A stretch of 64,000 bases of DNA from Owenia fusiformis (GCA_903813345.2 CAIIXF020000006.1:32711524-32775523), one strand, 5' to 3'; positions 34,843-46,910 are shown, counted from the stretch's first letter. Numbers and translations: made by a program. The notes: generated by a model not told the origin, from the sequence alone.

Positions 34843-35999
34843 GAGATAAAGCAAATTTTCATAACTTTCAACTGTAAGTCAACTTATCTCGCCAGTCTTT
34901 TACTCATTCTCGCCCATAATTTCAGAATGAACTCCCATTACAACCTTCCATCGCTACGTCTTGATTTTTGGGCATCAAACGCAGCAGTTTCAAAATCATC
35001 CACACATCTCTTCAAATTTGACCAATACGTCCCGTCATCTTCCACTACGCCCCGTCGAGTCTATCACTATACACATAGAGTTGCATTCTAAAACAATTTG
35101 TCCATCGATGTGTCCGTTTGTAGGTTGCCATTGTCGATTCTAAATACTAATCGGATTGTGTTTTAAGATTTACCCATTCTTGTCCATTTTCAATATACCT
35201 ATAATAGGGTGGTCCAAAATCTCCCTAAAATTTAGATTTCCCGATATTGCAATATAAAGATTTTAATTACTGAACAATTGAAAATATTTTTAAGAAACGT
35301 TTAAAGTGCCCTATCCTTGAAAAAATGTTAAAATGCGAAAGGATGGGTGATGTCAATTATATTATTTTCAGCATAACGTTAGAAACATGTATCATTTTAT
35401 ATGGTACACGTTTCATGATGTAATCCAATGGAATCATACAGAAGAAAGGTTGACACACAACAGTTAAAATCTTTATATTACATTATCAGACCAAGTCAGT
35501 AGATGTTGTTTATATACCAATTAGTGTTGTATGATGATGCATTCTTTATATGAATCTAGAAACGTTTTTGTGCCAATATTGCTCAATTTTGATAACATCT
35601 CCGTTATTTTGAAATTAAGCGTGGCAAAGTTTCCCGATGGATTTAGCTAAAAAAAGTGGTGCCTGTAGGGTTATTGAAAATCTTACATGATGAAGAAAAA
35701 ATACATATTCCTGAAATACAACAGTTTAATTTTGAGTTATAAACCATTTATGAAAACGGCATATTTGTCAAAATTACCAAAACTTCGAGTGAGACGCGTG
35801 GCAAAATTTCCCAGGGGTCTAGAGTGGAAATATTTGTACCAAGAGTCAATTTGTAACTAGAATCTATCACCAGTAGATTATCCACCAGTTTTAAGAGCTC
35901 AAAAAGGGCAAACGTGTCGAATATCGAAAATTTTGACATCTTTTAACTTCTGGGGTCTCCGTAAAACATTGAATTCGATCGCCGGCAATCTGCCTTGAA
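34843..35999. other. Stretch without recognised gene
   Basis: Contains agggtggtccaaaat at about 35207, weakly like the mariner end at 44781. Otherwise nothing supported. Confidence 0.3.
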
Positions 36000-36837
36000 A
36001 GCGGACGTCATGAGCATTTCAGAACTGTAAATCAAATTGAAATCGGTCCATTATTTCTCGTGTCCTTTACTTTTTCCCTTATTATACTCATCTGGAGTAT
36101 ATTGTTTTCGTAGCTTTTCTTTTTCTTATTTTTATTTTTCTAACCACGTTTTCTCAGAAACTATGAGGTCTCCAGTAAAGAGAAGTATATGGTTTATCAA
36201 GGTTAGAGGCCTAGTCGGTGGGAAATTGGGTCAATTTTTTATCTAGGTCAAAGGTCAAGAACTAGGTCAAAACGTAATTTTTCCAGTTCTCTCCATTATT
36301 CTTCAGTTTTACGTTTCGATTTATGATCCATTGCATTCCTTTGAAATAAACCTATGAAAAAAACCATGGGACCTTTTTTCGATAACTCTTCCCAATTTTG
36401 AGATATGGCGTCCGGAAAGAAGGTCAGAAAATAAAGTTCTCCAAATTCAACGTGTAAGGTGTCAAAATAATGGGGGATTTCCTCAAGATTCCGAATCTAC
36501 AAACCGAATTGAAATCAGACGACCCGTTGACTTTCTACGGTCTTTTAAAGTGAAAAATGTCAACTTTTCAAAACCATAATTTTCACTTTAGTATAGATAA
36601 AAACGATTCATTAGAGACCTAAAAATGTCAGTAAACTCAACATTTTTAAGCTTAAAGGTCAAGGTCACAATCTATGTAATTTCATTAGTTTTGCCGATAG
36701 ACGCCTTACACTTCAATATTTTCGTCTAAAATTCGGGGAAAGCATTGCTTTAAAGCTTCTATACGTTTTAGTAAATCGTTATTTCCAAAGATTATCCGAA
36801 TTGAAAGATTTAATTTTTAGATTTATGTCAGGATGAA

Positions 36838-36985
36838 AGCTAAGGTAAGGTTATGGTTAAACCCAGGGTCGGGGCTAGAGCTAGTATTGGGGTTAGTCCT
36901 TGAGCTACAGTTAGGTTTAGGGTTGGGATTAGAGTTAAACTAGCCCGATTGTTAAAGCTAGGGTTAGAGTTATAATTAAGGCTTT
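36838..36985. repeat. Degenerate telomere-like GGGTTA repeats, block 1
   Basis: Irregular runs of ggttatggttaaa, ggggttagtc, ttaggtttagggttgggatt and agggttagagtta. The motif resembles the animal telomere repeat TTAGGG, but it is not in perfect tandem. Confidence 0.6.
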
Positions 36986-37261
36986 CACGTGTGTATTGGT
37001 TTTGGTGTCAGAATATTCATAGCTCAATACAGATAATAATATTTTCAGTGTTTTGTCCTCCAGGGCCTTCGTGATCGCAGAATACTAAATCCAAATATCA
37101 CTAAATTGTCTTGAAGGCAGATATCCTGAGGATTTCAGAACTGTCAACCAAATTGAAATCGGGCCATTATAGTTATAAAGTTACAAGTGTTTGAAGGTCT
37201 CCCCTGAAGATGGAAATGTGCTCTTTTTGCGCAAAAAACGTTATTTGAGCAAAAACCATAT

Positions 37262-37372
37262 AGGGTTGGAGACAGCTTAAGGATTAGCGTTAGAATTAGA
37301 ACCAGGGTTAGGGTTACCTCCGAGTTAGGGTTAGAGACGAGGTTACGGTTGCAGGGTTAGGGTTGTAGAATC
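37262..37372. repeat. Degenerate telomere-like GGGTTA repeats, block 2
   Basis: Contains accagggttagggttacctc, gagttagggttagagac and gcagggttagggttgtag. Same character as block 1, about 400 bp away, within the duplicated 36-38.6 kb region. Confidence 0.6.
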
Positions 37373-38731
37373 TCCTTAGGAATCCGAATATCAAATTTCA
37401 ATCCAACTTATTCTAAAATGTTGATAGCTCAAATGTCAAGGTCGAAGTCTTGGTCGATTTGTCAGGTTCGCCAATATTTGTACTGTATTAAATGTTTTTG
37501 TCTGAAATTCGAGGAAGATATTCCTTTGAAGGTTAGATACAAAAAGCATTTCGTATTTGATCTATTTTCATATCTAGAGCCTCCAAGAAATATGTAACAA
37601 CACTGTCTTTCTGCCTTGAAAGAGGACATCGCGAGCATTACATGAGAACTGAAAATTAAATTTAAATCGCCCCATTATTTTCTCTGGTTAAGCTTTTGAA
37701 AATTTCGTATGACAACCTTACGAAACTTCATCTTCCTCCATCAAAAATTCCCCAAACCAAATAGTACGAGAAATAAATACGATTTCCTTCATCAAACTAA
37801 CAATTGCGGAATGCAGAACGATGTGTACGCTACTCAGATTGAAGCCAAGGTATCACAATCATGCCTAGTATCACGTGTATCAAGTATTATATGGACAATG
37901 CGTAAGACAAGCATACGGTCATTTAAGGTACTAAATCTAGTTATTCGGAAATTGGGTCAAATTTTTATGTAGGTCAAAGATCAAGAACTACATCAAATCC
38001 AGCACTCTGTCACTTTTCTCAATTTTCTCGGTTGTCCTTCAATATTTTTGTTATGGTTTGTTCATTGTGTTCCCGATAAAAATAGAATAACTTTTAACGA
38101 TTTAGATTTTTGATATCTCAAACCTATGGAGATATCAGTGTCCGAAAACGAGGTCCAAAATAAAGTTCTCCTTATTCAACGTTTGAGATGCAAGTTTAAT
38201 ACTTAATTTCAGGATACTGAATCTGAAAACCAAATTGAAATCCGACTTCCGAATCAGGAGTTATGACCTTTTGAAATCTCAAAAGAACGATATGTTGATA
38301 TTCCCATGTTAAGTCAATGGGAAAAAGTAAAATTGAAAAATACCAGATACGGACTGGTTTCAAGTAAAATTAGAAATTGACTACAATAGTTAGAGGACCA
38401 GTAAAGCTAACCTAATTCAAAATCTGGACACTTGAATGCCAAGGTCAAAATCTAGGTCAAATCTATGATTTTTCTTATTTTCACGATCCTGACACTGCAC
38501 TTAAATATTTAGTATTTTTGAAAACAATTATGTTTATAGTGTTAGCCATTTACCGTCTAAAGGAATTTTGAACCAGTTTTAAGATAAAGTATCCAGTGTT
38601 TGAGGTAGCAAAAACAATTCTCAAAATTTTTTCGGGATGCCTAATCTGAATTCAGAATTGCAATTTCACTTCTGGTTCAGATTACACGCCATTTTGAAAT
38701 TGAGAGTATTAAAGACAATATTGGAAAAATA

Positions 38732-39015
38732 CCATTGTCAGTCAGGTCAGGTCATCAGTCCGGTCATCAGTCAGGGCATATGTCAGGTCACCAATCGGTT
38801 CATCAGTCTTGTCATCAGTCAGGTCAGGTCATCGGTCAGGTCATTAGTAAGGTCATTAGTTAAGTCATCAGTCAGGTCATCCGTCGTGTCATCAGTCAGG
38901 TCACAAGTCAGATCATCAGTCAGGTCATCAGTCAGGCCATCAGTCATGTCATCAGTCGGGTAATCAGATACGTTATAAGTCAGGTCATCACTCAGGTCTG
39001 GTCAGGTCAGGTAAG
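38732..39015. repeat. Minisatellite of GTCATCAGTCAG
   Basis: About 25 imperfect copies of an 11-12 bp unit (ggtcatcagtca with variants). It makes the serine/valine/arginine-rich ORF at 38637-38963, which is not a gene. Confidence 0.92.
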
Positions 39016-39344
39016 ACAGTCAGTTTGTTTAAAAGCAAATCTGTCATCTGGAGTATGAAATTGAACTTGTTCAATTTCGCCAGTCTAGTTATCTTTTTAG
39101 TTGTATTAAAATGTAGAAAATAATATATGTCAGCTTATTGCTTTCTGGAGAACAGTCAAGGTTTAAATTTGGTACAATGAATCGGACACTCATGTAAATC
39201 GACATGGTGATACTGGATGAGCGTGGTGTAAAAGTGGTTTTGAAAAATGGCAAATTTCTCTTCATGTAGGTTATTTGTGGTTTATTATTCTACATTGATT
39301 CTGAAACCACTGGTGTCTAGTTTTTCAGCGTTTTGGAATGATTG

Positions 39345-39830
39345 ATTAAATATTCTGGGAATTCTACATAGTATCCCCTTAATGTGCACTTTTTGACAAA
39401 TGATTTCTGTTACCATAGCAACCAATTGACCAACATTGATGGCACTTGTCATACTGGTAGGACATGATAAGCAGATGATTACCCATAAATATTAAGATGA
39501 TATCTTGAATATTCTAGGAATTATACATAGTACCTCCTTAATGTGCACTTTTTAATAAATAATTCCTTTTACCATAGCAACCGATTGTTACACATTTATG
39601 AAAATTGTCATGTTTGTAGGACATGATAAGTAGATGATTACCTGTAAATATCAAGACGATTGGCTGTATATTCTAGGAATTATAGATGGCTTTCATTGTA
39701 CCCCCCTCAAAATCATACCCATGGGGTATAAATCTGCATACCATAGTAACCAGTAAACCAACACTGATAAATTTTTCCAAGATAGTCAAACATAATGATC
39801 TGAATAATACCTGTTAATTGCAGAACAAAT
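39345..39830. repeat. Tandem repeat, three units of about 155-165 bp
   Basis: tattctrggaattmta starts near 39351, 39517 and 39670. Each is followed by ccttaatgtgcactttt, ttaccatagcaaccra and aggacatgataag or a diverged form. Confidence 0.85.
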
Positions 39831-40119
39831 GGTTATTTATTTTCTTCAAAAAGGTGGACACAAATAAAGAATTCTTTGAAAAAGTACCACGTCCCCTTTC
39901 TAAATTTATTTGCATTGCCATATAATCATCAGCAATAGATTCCACTATGTGGATAAGATAAAATTGCAGTTGATTTAATATTATCAAACATACTCCGAAT
40001 AAGTTTTCTAAAATATTTTCATGGTGATTTCTCCCAAGTTCATGGAAATAATATGTGTTTTGTCTCACAGGGTGTCTTACATTTTGACGAAAATGTGTAC
40101 TTTTTTATCATATGATCTT
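39831..40119. other. Short unassigned stretch
   Basis: Nothing supported. Confidence 0.3.
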
Positions 40120-40395
40120 AGTTACCATTAAAGCCCCAAGGTCCTTACAACGCCAAATACTTAGATATTCATATTTGATCTTGAAACAAACTTGACCCAT
40201 TTATATTGGCCTTGAACTCAACTTATCATTGGTTGCCAAGGGTCTTAGCAGCCCAATGGACTTTAAATCACCAAATATCTAGATATTGATATTCTACATA
40301 GGAATGACCTTGACTTCAGGTCACCTTATCATGCCTCATCAAGGGTCAAATCTCAGACCAAGGGTAAAAAACGCGTAAACCTAGATATTGACATT

Positions 40396-42470
40396 TTAAA
40401 GAGAGAATCAGATCTAGCAAGCAGTCTAACAAAAAAATTGTTTCAATTTTAGAATATTTCTGGCTCATGTTATTCCTTTTCATGTCTATTTTCTAAAAGT
40501 CCTCAAAGTGCACACTTTATTTCAGGAAAACTAAAGAGTTTACAACAATGTATATTTTTCTATAAGAATGGTTACTTATTATTTGGGAGAATTTAAACAA
40601 TTTTGCACTCTAAATTTATTATAAATTGAAAGGACCAAAAGTTGTAATGGAACTCAGCAAGAAAAAGCAAACTCTAAGTGCATACCAGTCAAGAAAAAAC
40701 GAACCCCATATAGCCCAAAACCATGATCCGTGAAACCGTGAAAAGAAACAATGTCTAATACCCCCTTTCCCCCACCATTCAAGAACCAATATCACAATCC
40801 AAGACCAGAAGACCAAGGAACATTTCATTCATACTGAAGTCATTACAATACATGTTGAAGAAAAACTTAAAAATTGATAGCCAATTGATAGCCAATACTC
40901 ATAACCTCAAAAATAGGTTGTAGATACAAGTACTCATACAAGATAGAGCATTCAGTCTCAAATGATGTGGGAAAGATAAAATCCAGTATCCAAGTCCATA
41001 TGCGTTTCAAAGGGTCAACATCCATTCACAAAAGCCATCGCCATAATCCATAAAACACAATAATTTACAATGGTCATCAGGAGAAAACTATGGCTGGTTT
41101 AGATCCCTATTTCTCAACCATTAATGCCATAGCCGGTATCCACCTCAAAAGGTGCCAAGTGAAAATATTGTGAGTTCATTGCCAATGTCTTAAACAATTC
41201 CTACATCCTTCAGCATCTCAAGTGGTAAAAACTTCGAAATTAATGGTTTGTATTTTTCAGCAAAGCCCAGAAAGAATTTCTTAAGCTTTATAGAATTATA
41301 ACCTTGACCTAACAGTTTGATCACTAAAGTATTGTGTCTTGACTTAAAATCTAAATATTTAGAGCATGCCCTGCCATATCTAATAAGCTGGGATACATAG
41401 ACCCCATATGCTGGATTTAATGGAATATTACTGTCTAAATGGGGAAAATTCACAATATCAAAGTTGAAATCATCTCGTTTATCATACAACTTACAATATA
41501 TACTGTTGTCTTGTTCAATGTTAATAATAAGGCGCATTCATGTTCGATTCATTGGTCTTTTTAACTCTAACTCGGAAGGGTATATCTCATTTACAAAATT
41601 TTCAAATCCAGGGTTGTCCAAACTCAACAGGTCATCTATATACCTATCTGTTTTATTAAAAAGTTTAGCTATGTAGAATTTTGTCTTATCTTTCATCATC
41701 TTTTATATTCATACGAGAATAGAAAAAGGTCTGCCAAAAGAGGAGCACAATCTGTCCCCATTGGTATTCCTATATTTTGACGTAAAACAGTATTTCCAAA
41801 CTTTACATAAATGTTATCAATCAAAAAGCCTAAAACCTCACAAAGTTGTATTGCAGTAAAAGAAATATACTTTTCACGTTGATCACTAGAAAAGAAAGCT
41901 CTATTTGAACTACAATTTACGAATTTAAATCTACTACCTTTCATTGTGTTTTTAATGATACCAAATATTTCCTCTTTCAATTTGTTATGGGGAATTGATG
42001 TGTAAAGTGTGGAAAAATCCCATGTGGAAAAACATTTAACTTTTGAATAATTAGGTTGATCAAATTTATATAAAAGGTCCTTCGAATTTTTAAAGATCCA
42101 CATATGGTTAACCCCAGAATTTCTAAAAATAGCATTACAGCAAGACTCCCTATTATTTTTAACAGCTTGGAGACACCTAGTCAATAGCCCAGAAACCTTT
42201 TTAGTAGAACAAACCCTAGAACCAGGAATAAATCTAGATTTATAAGGGTCTTTATGGAATTTAGGCATCCAATAAATTTTAGGCAAATGTTCTTGTTTCT
42301 CTGTTGGTTTGATCTTGTGTCTAATCAAGAGGTCTAACTGATTTTTAGAAGTAGATCTAACATATCGTAAATATTTTGTAAGATATTGTATTTGAGATTG
42401 TAAGGAATAGATTGGTACGTCAATTGTACATGTTGCTTGTAATTTTGTCACCCCCATATATCTGATTCTG
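40396..42470 (-). mobile_element. Penelope-like retroelement region with short inverted ends
   Basis: Contains the reverse transcriptase (41190-42457, minus strand) and a long 3' region (40631-41189). The outermost parts, 40396-40625 and 42356-42470, match 59786-60020 and 60050-60160 almost end to end, without the reverse transcriptase between. The ends are inverted: agaatcagatct at 40402 and atatctgattct at 42459. The 3' fragment at 22141-22792 stops at the position equivalent to 40631. So either the copy at 59.8 kb is internally deleted, or the Penelope-like element sits inside an older TIR element. Confidence 0.7.
41190..42457 (-). pseudogene. Penelope-like reverse transcriptase, frameshifted
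   Basis: The first frame (42457-41696, 253 codons) has LPKIYWMPKFHKDPYKSRFI (residues 58-77), motif A CFSTWDFSTLYTSIPH with the catalytic D near residue 147, and motif B NIGIPMGTDCAPLLADLF near 229-246. It ends early. The next frame, shifted by one base at about 41696, carries RYIDDLLSLDNPGFENF with the catalytic YIDD at 41642-41631. A second disruption at 41565-41530 precedes KLYDKRDDFNFDIVNFPHLD and YGVYVSQLIRYGRACSKYLD in the frame ending at 41190. The motif order and this thumb region fit a widespread invertebrate reverse transcriptase family that I assign to Penelope-like elements. No GIY-YIG endonuclease is visible. All three catalytic aspartates remain, so decay is recent or mild, but the reading frame is broken at least twice. 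Confidence 0.75.
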
Positions 42471-42510
42471 CCGTTAACCTAGAATGACTTTGACCTCTGA
42501 CCTTAGTAGA

Positions 42511-43750
42511 ACGCTCACTGGCCCATCAAGTATGAGGGCAAAAGGAGATGTCGAGACCTACTATAAAGCATGTTTGGTCTGTCTGTCATTTTGTCTGTCT
42601 GTAGTAAGTTGGTCTCCGTAGGTCAGAGTTAAGTTCATTCAAAGGTAAACGATCAATGACTAGGTATTTGGCGTTTGATGATACTATGGCCCTTGGCGAA
42701 TTATGATTTGATGAACCGAGGTCAACATTAATATTTCTTGTACACGGTCAAAGAAAAATATTTAGGTAGTTTACGTTTCAAGACCTTTGGACAAATTCGA
42801 TTCAATTCAAGAATCGGTCAAGGTCAAAAAATCAATATACTGGTATTTTGTATTTTTTGTAAAGATGTATTAAAGTTAAAATGTATACAGAGATAAAATA
42901 GGTTAGCTCCTGTCGTTTCCTTGTATATACGTTTATGTCTCTGCGTATTAACGCAGATGTGAGCAGGTTCGGGTCAGATAGCATGGCGGGTATGGTAGAA
43001 ATTTCCCTTTAACTTAAAGTACATCTGTTTTCGTGGTTCCATTTTCATATCACCCTTATGTATCTAATAGCAATGCAAATTAAAATATGCCCAGTGAAAG
43101 AAAATGCAATACAATAATAGATATTTCACTTTTTGTGATTTTGTAACAATGGGGTTATTTTTTGTATTACGCATTGAAACAACTTTAAAAGAAGCTCAAT
43201 ATGAAAATTATCTAATCAAACATTTCGTCCACCATTTTGAAACACTAATCAATCCAATCTGTGCTAGCGATTCATAGGGCGAGCCATTGGGATATTTCCA
43301 GGGTTCGTACACACCTGCAAATGTCAGGGAAATTGATTTAATTTTCCAAGTGCTGGAAATGTCAGGGAATTTTAAAATTAGGTCAAAAGGGCCAAAGATG
43401 TCCGGGAATTTTGGAACGGTAGATATGTCAGTGAAATCTGTATCAGTGTTGAAAAAATAATGTTCCAGAAAAAAACATTTTAGGACTATGACAGGATATC
43501 AATAAAATCCAAAATGTAATATTTAGTTGATTCCACAGGCTAAAGTATGAAAACGTATTACATATATCTAAACGTTTTACACTGTCTTGATTAATGAATT
43601 TCATAGATCTAGAGGCCCTTCAGGAGTGGAAAACCTTTCACATCGGTAAGTAGAGCTTCCACGCTCTAGGTTAGTCGATCGAGACCCGTTCATATCGAAC
43701 TTTTTGATTTGCTTGTTGTCAAGATATAATAAGTAGAGCAAAATCCAGAA
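42511..43750. other. Stretch without recognised gene
   Basis: Includes gtctgtctgtcattttgtct near 42580 and weak repeats of gtcagggaatttt at 43325-43430. No coding sequence is supported. Confidence 0.3.
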
Positions 43751-44130
43751 AAAGTAGATCAAAAATACTCCAATGGAGTATAAAATTGTCACCAGAATTC
43801 CGAAATGAGACGAATGTTAATTCGTTAAATCTCGGTAGATAAAATAGGTCAGAAAATCTGGATTAATCCGAACAAGGTTCGGGAATTTTCGTCATAAGAA
43901 GTAGATCAAAAATACTCCAATGGAGTATAAAATTGTCACCAGGTTTCCGAAATGAGACGAATGTTAACTCGTGAAATCTCGGAAGATAAAGTAGGTCAGA
44001 AAATCCGGATTAATCCGAACAAGGTTCGGGAATTTTCTTCATAAGAAGTAGATCAAAAATACTCCCAATGGAGTATAAAATTGTCACCAGGATTCCGAAA
44101 TACGACGAATCGAATCGGCAAACTTCAGTG
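43751..44130. repeat. Tandem repeat, 147-bp unit, about 2.6 copies
   Basis: aagtagatcaaaaatactcc starts at about 43751, 43899 and 44046. The units share ggagtataaaattgtcacca, gattaatccgaacaaggttc and ggaattttc. The units differ by only a few bases. Confidence 0.93.
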
Positions 44131-44778
44131 CAATAATGAAGTGCATAAAAACCGAAATGATCCGAACAACGTTCAGATAAAATCGTGAAACAGGTGTCAG
44201 GAGCTTCCCTTCATCTTTCCCGACATGGTTCTAAAAGCCTTATATGGATCTATCACGTGACATTCAAAATGACGTTCCTATATGGTTCTATGGGCCTTAT
44301 TGGCCTATGGATCTTTCGAACACGTGACCTAATACCAAATCAAAATCAAAATTTTACCTTTACCATTGGATGGGATTTCATAGAAAATATCCAAGAAAAC
44401 TAAACCCTCGTGATCCTTAAATCACTTAAATTCGATCATTTTATCTTCACCCCTTGATTGAATTTTATAAAAGAAGTCATGAAAACACATCATCATGTAA
44501 GGGTTTTCACTTAAATTAGCTCGTTTCATCTTGACCCTTCAATTGAATTTCATGGAAAAATATTTTATGAAAAATATAATCATGTTATGCTTTGTATTTG
44601 AATACGACCGTTTCATCTAAATACTTGGACAATATTTCATAGAAAAGGCACTTAAAAAATATTGGATTGGATTTACAGGATTTGCCAATGTAATGTAAGT
44701 ATTAGATTAACTCTCAAATAGGGTTCTATTTTAACTTTTTTTACTGAAATTATTACGAGGCAGGACTCGCTCTCTAAA
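44131..44778. other. Stretch without recognised gene
   Basis: Nothing supported. Confidence 0.3.
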
Positions 44779-45398
44779 TACAGGGTGGGCCAAAAAACGC
44801 CACTTTTTTCAAGACACTACAACTTTTTTATTTTCCAATCTACATACCCCAAATTTTGCAGTTAGATAGTGCCAGGGGTTCTTAGTAATAATATAATGTA
44901 ACAAGTCCTTCAACTTGGATTATATTTGATCTAAAAGAGGAGTTCAATTGGTCCGCCACCCTATTTGATGATATATTTTAGTTTTAGTCGCCTTGCTGAT
45001 ATAGCAGTATCAATGAAATGTTAGCTAAGTCTTTTCAACCTGTCTTAATTGCCAGCTTTAGTTGAGCAATTTTCTTGATTGGGTGCCTTCATACAATCTC
45101 CTGGAGACCTTTCCATACCCTATACTCACTGGGGTTTGCATCAGGGCTATTAGCTTGGTGATCATCAGGCCGTATCAGTTCAGGAACATTTTTCAAATTA
45201 TGCTTATTTCTCATTGAACACCACATGTTTAGTGAGACGCTGGTGACATATTTTATTCAAGTAAAAGTGTATAATTCATGATCCATGGCTAGATAACAAC
45301 CTCAAGTTTCATTTGGTATGCAAATTATAATTTTGTATCAACAATTAAAAAAGTTATAGCATTTTGAAAAAAAGTGGCGTTTTTTGGTCCACCCTGTA
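44779..45398 (-). mobile_element. Mariner/Tc1-type remnant with TA target duplication
   Basis: TA at 44779-44780 and 45397-45398 flank inverted ends of about 32 bp: cagggtggrccaaaaaacgc followed by cacttttttcaa at both ends. The interior contains a transposase C-terminus on the minus strand. Length is 616 bp, much shorter than a complete element (about 1.3 kb or more). Confidence 0.88.
45061..45190 (-). pseudogene. Tc1/mariner transposase C-terminal relic
   Basis: Minus-strand translation reads DDHQANSPDANPSEYRVWKG, then LQEIV, a TGA stop, then RHPIKKIAQLKLAIKT in the same frame. NSPD.NP.EY.VW..LQ..V is the standard end of the DDE domain in Tc1/mariner transposases, with E/D of NPSEY as the third catalytic residue. 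The N-terminal two thirds are missing and the stop falls inside the conserved block. Confidence 0.8.
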
Positions 45399-45514
45399 CA
45401 TGTAGCTAATAAAAATTCAACCATTGGATGTGATTTCGTTGAAAAAAAAGTATGACAAGTCCAGAATCAAATGATTTGTCCAGAACCTATTAAGATCCTG
45501 TTTTTGGTTCTTTA

Positions 45515-45695
45515 AAGTTTTTAGTCACCATTCCCTTGGGCATTTGTGCTTATATATTGACAATTCCTTTTTGAGCAGAGATCCTACACCAATAAATCAT
45601 TAGTAGCATTTTGGATATATCTTGGGCACACGGATGGACGGGCGGCTTCTCTATCTCCCTACAAACTTCGTTCGGTGGTGTAATAACATTCGTCA
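45515..45695 (+). repeat. End of an interspersed repeat with CTTCGTTCGG
   Basis: Ends with acacggatggacgggcggct, tctctatctccctac and aacttcgttcggtggtgt, resembling 25800-25880. Its beginning, ttcccttgggcatttgtgct + tatatatt, matches the sequence just after the Penelope fragment at 22773-22800. Confidence 0.5.
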
Positions 45696-46244
45696 CACGC
45701 CTTTACTAGTTATAGTGAATTTGACTATTTAGTTCTTAAGTTTGACCATCCTATCGATATAAATTTTCACCCTCTCCCCAAAATGATGGGATTTCCATGT
45801 GATAATGACCGTTCTAGTATCTTCACTTTAATATTGTTTATAAATATTGTCTTATTGTTCTCAAGTTTTGGATTATAAAAGACGTATTGCCTGTCCGAGA
45901 ATTCTGATAACTGCACTGAACAAAAATAAAGGTGTACTATACAAGTACAATGAATACGTGTACTGTAAAACTTAATGTGTTCATCATTTATTTATTGATA
46001 AATGTAAAATAAATGTTCACAGGTTAAAACAAATATTTCATATTTCTTTGAAAGTTCAAAGCCATTGTAAAGAATGTCTAGTAAAGAATGAAATGCTATA
46101 TTAAAACAACTATTTCATTCTATGTTCAGGTAATACTACCATGCGCGTAGAGTCTAGTTATAAACTACCTATACCTGAAGACGGAGTCCCCGAGTACGTG
46201 CACCTTCGCACTCTATATAGTTTCGCAGACACTTTAAACAAATG
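45696..46244. other. Stretch without recognised gene
   Basis: Nothing supported. Confidence 0.3.
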
Positions 46245-46910
46245 TACGAGGGTTGTCCCAGAAGTAATGCACCATATGCTCTAACTTTATCAATAATTTA
46301 TATTTTTCCATGAAACTTTCAGTAAATGTTCCTCAGAGACAATTTGATTATTCTACAAATTTTCATGTTGACTGATAAAACTATATTGGTGTTATAATAA
46401 AATCAAGTTGGTGAGTTTGGGTAGGGTGGGGCAGGTTATACAGTCACGTCAAAAGGAATAAAAAGTTGAAAATATGAAATAATTAATCAACAAATACCAT
46501 TTTGTGTAGCTGTAAGAAGTATCCTCAAAAATACATTTTAAGATATACTAAATTACTATGAGCATATCATAGATTTAATGGATGTATATTGCACAGTGTC
46601 CCATTTCACATTTTCTCAAAATATTGCCCTTTGCATGTTATGTACATTTGATGCCTGTCAGGTCAAACACTCTTGCTAATTTCTTCCACTGTGACTTGTG
46701 GAGTTTTTGCCTCCCATGTTTGGAGTTGTCATCCAGTGTCAAATCATCTCTTTTAAATCTCTTCTGCCACCTCATAATTGTAGTTTTATCTGGTATATAA
46801 TCCTTATTTACTTTCTTCATGGTAGCATAAGTTTTGCGTGGCTGTGAGTCCAAGTGAAGTATGGCCACCAAACGCAAAGCCTTCTGTTATCAGGTGAGAA
46901 TTGCAGCCAT
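46245..46910 (-). mobile_element. Truncated mariner element
   Basis: TA at 46245-46246 is followed by the end cgagggttgtcccagaagta + atgcacc, a typical mariner-type terminus. The transposase N-terminus lies at 46638-46910. No matching right end was found up to 47200, so the element is truncated or its other end has diverged. Confidence 0.65.
46638..46910 (-). pseudogene. Mariner transposase N-terminal helix-turn-helix relic
   Basis: From an ATG at 46910 the frame reads MAAILT, two consecutive stops (TGA TAA), then QKALRLVAILHLDSQPRKTY, ATMKKVNKDYIPDKTTIMRW and QKRFKRDDLTLDDNSKHGRQ. This is the paired helix-turn-helix DNA-binding part of a mariner transposase (usual pattern: ...VKRW...FKRG...LED..RSGR). 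It would bind the terminal repeats. The catalytic domain is missing and the double stop rules out function. Confidence 0.75.

Larger units (their letters stand above)
36000..38640. repeat. Degenerate duplication of about 1.7 kb
   Basis: Segments recur in the same order. aaattgaaatcggtccatta (about 36033) matches about 37150 and 37665. gaaattgggtcaattttt, aggtcaaaggtcaagaac (about 36222) matches about 37947. aataaagttctccaaattca (about 36431) matches about 38160. ggtcaaggtcacaatctatg (about 36655) matches about 38440. The offset between blocks is 1.62-1.73 kb. Copies are very diverged and rich in the AAGGTCAAGGTCA-type motif. No coding potential. Confidence 0.65.
40120..42510. repeat. CTAGATATTGA tandem repeat, split by the 40396-42470 element
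   Basis: Units sharing caaatayytagatattsat and ccttgac occur at about 40159, 40273 and 40377. The last breaks off at gatattgacattt (40395). On the other side of the retroelement, ccgttaacctagaatgactttgacc (42471 onward, split as ccgttaacctagaatgac + tttgacc) resembles the same unit. This suggests the element landed in the array. Confidence 0.5.

Noticed and set aside
36600-38480. Repeated AAGGTCAAGGTCA-like motifs resembling nuclear receptor sites
   Set aside because: They follow the degenerate duplicated repeat itself and have no gene nearby; more likely repeat content than regulation.
38637-38963. Arg/Ser/Val-rich 108-codon ORF
   Set aside because: Read through the GTCATCAGTCAG minisatellite.
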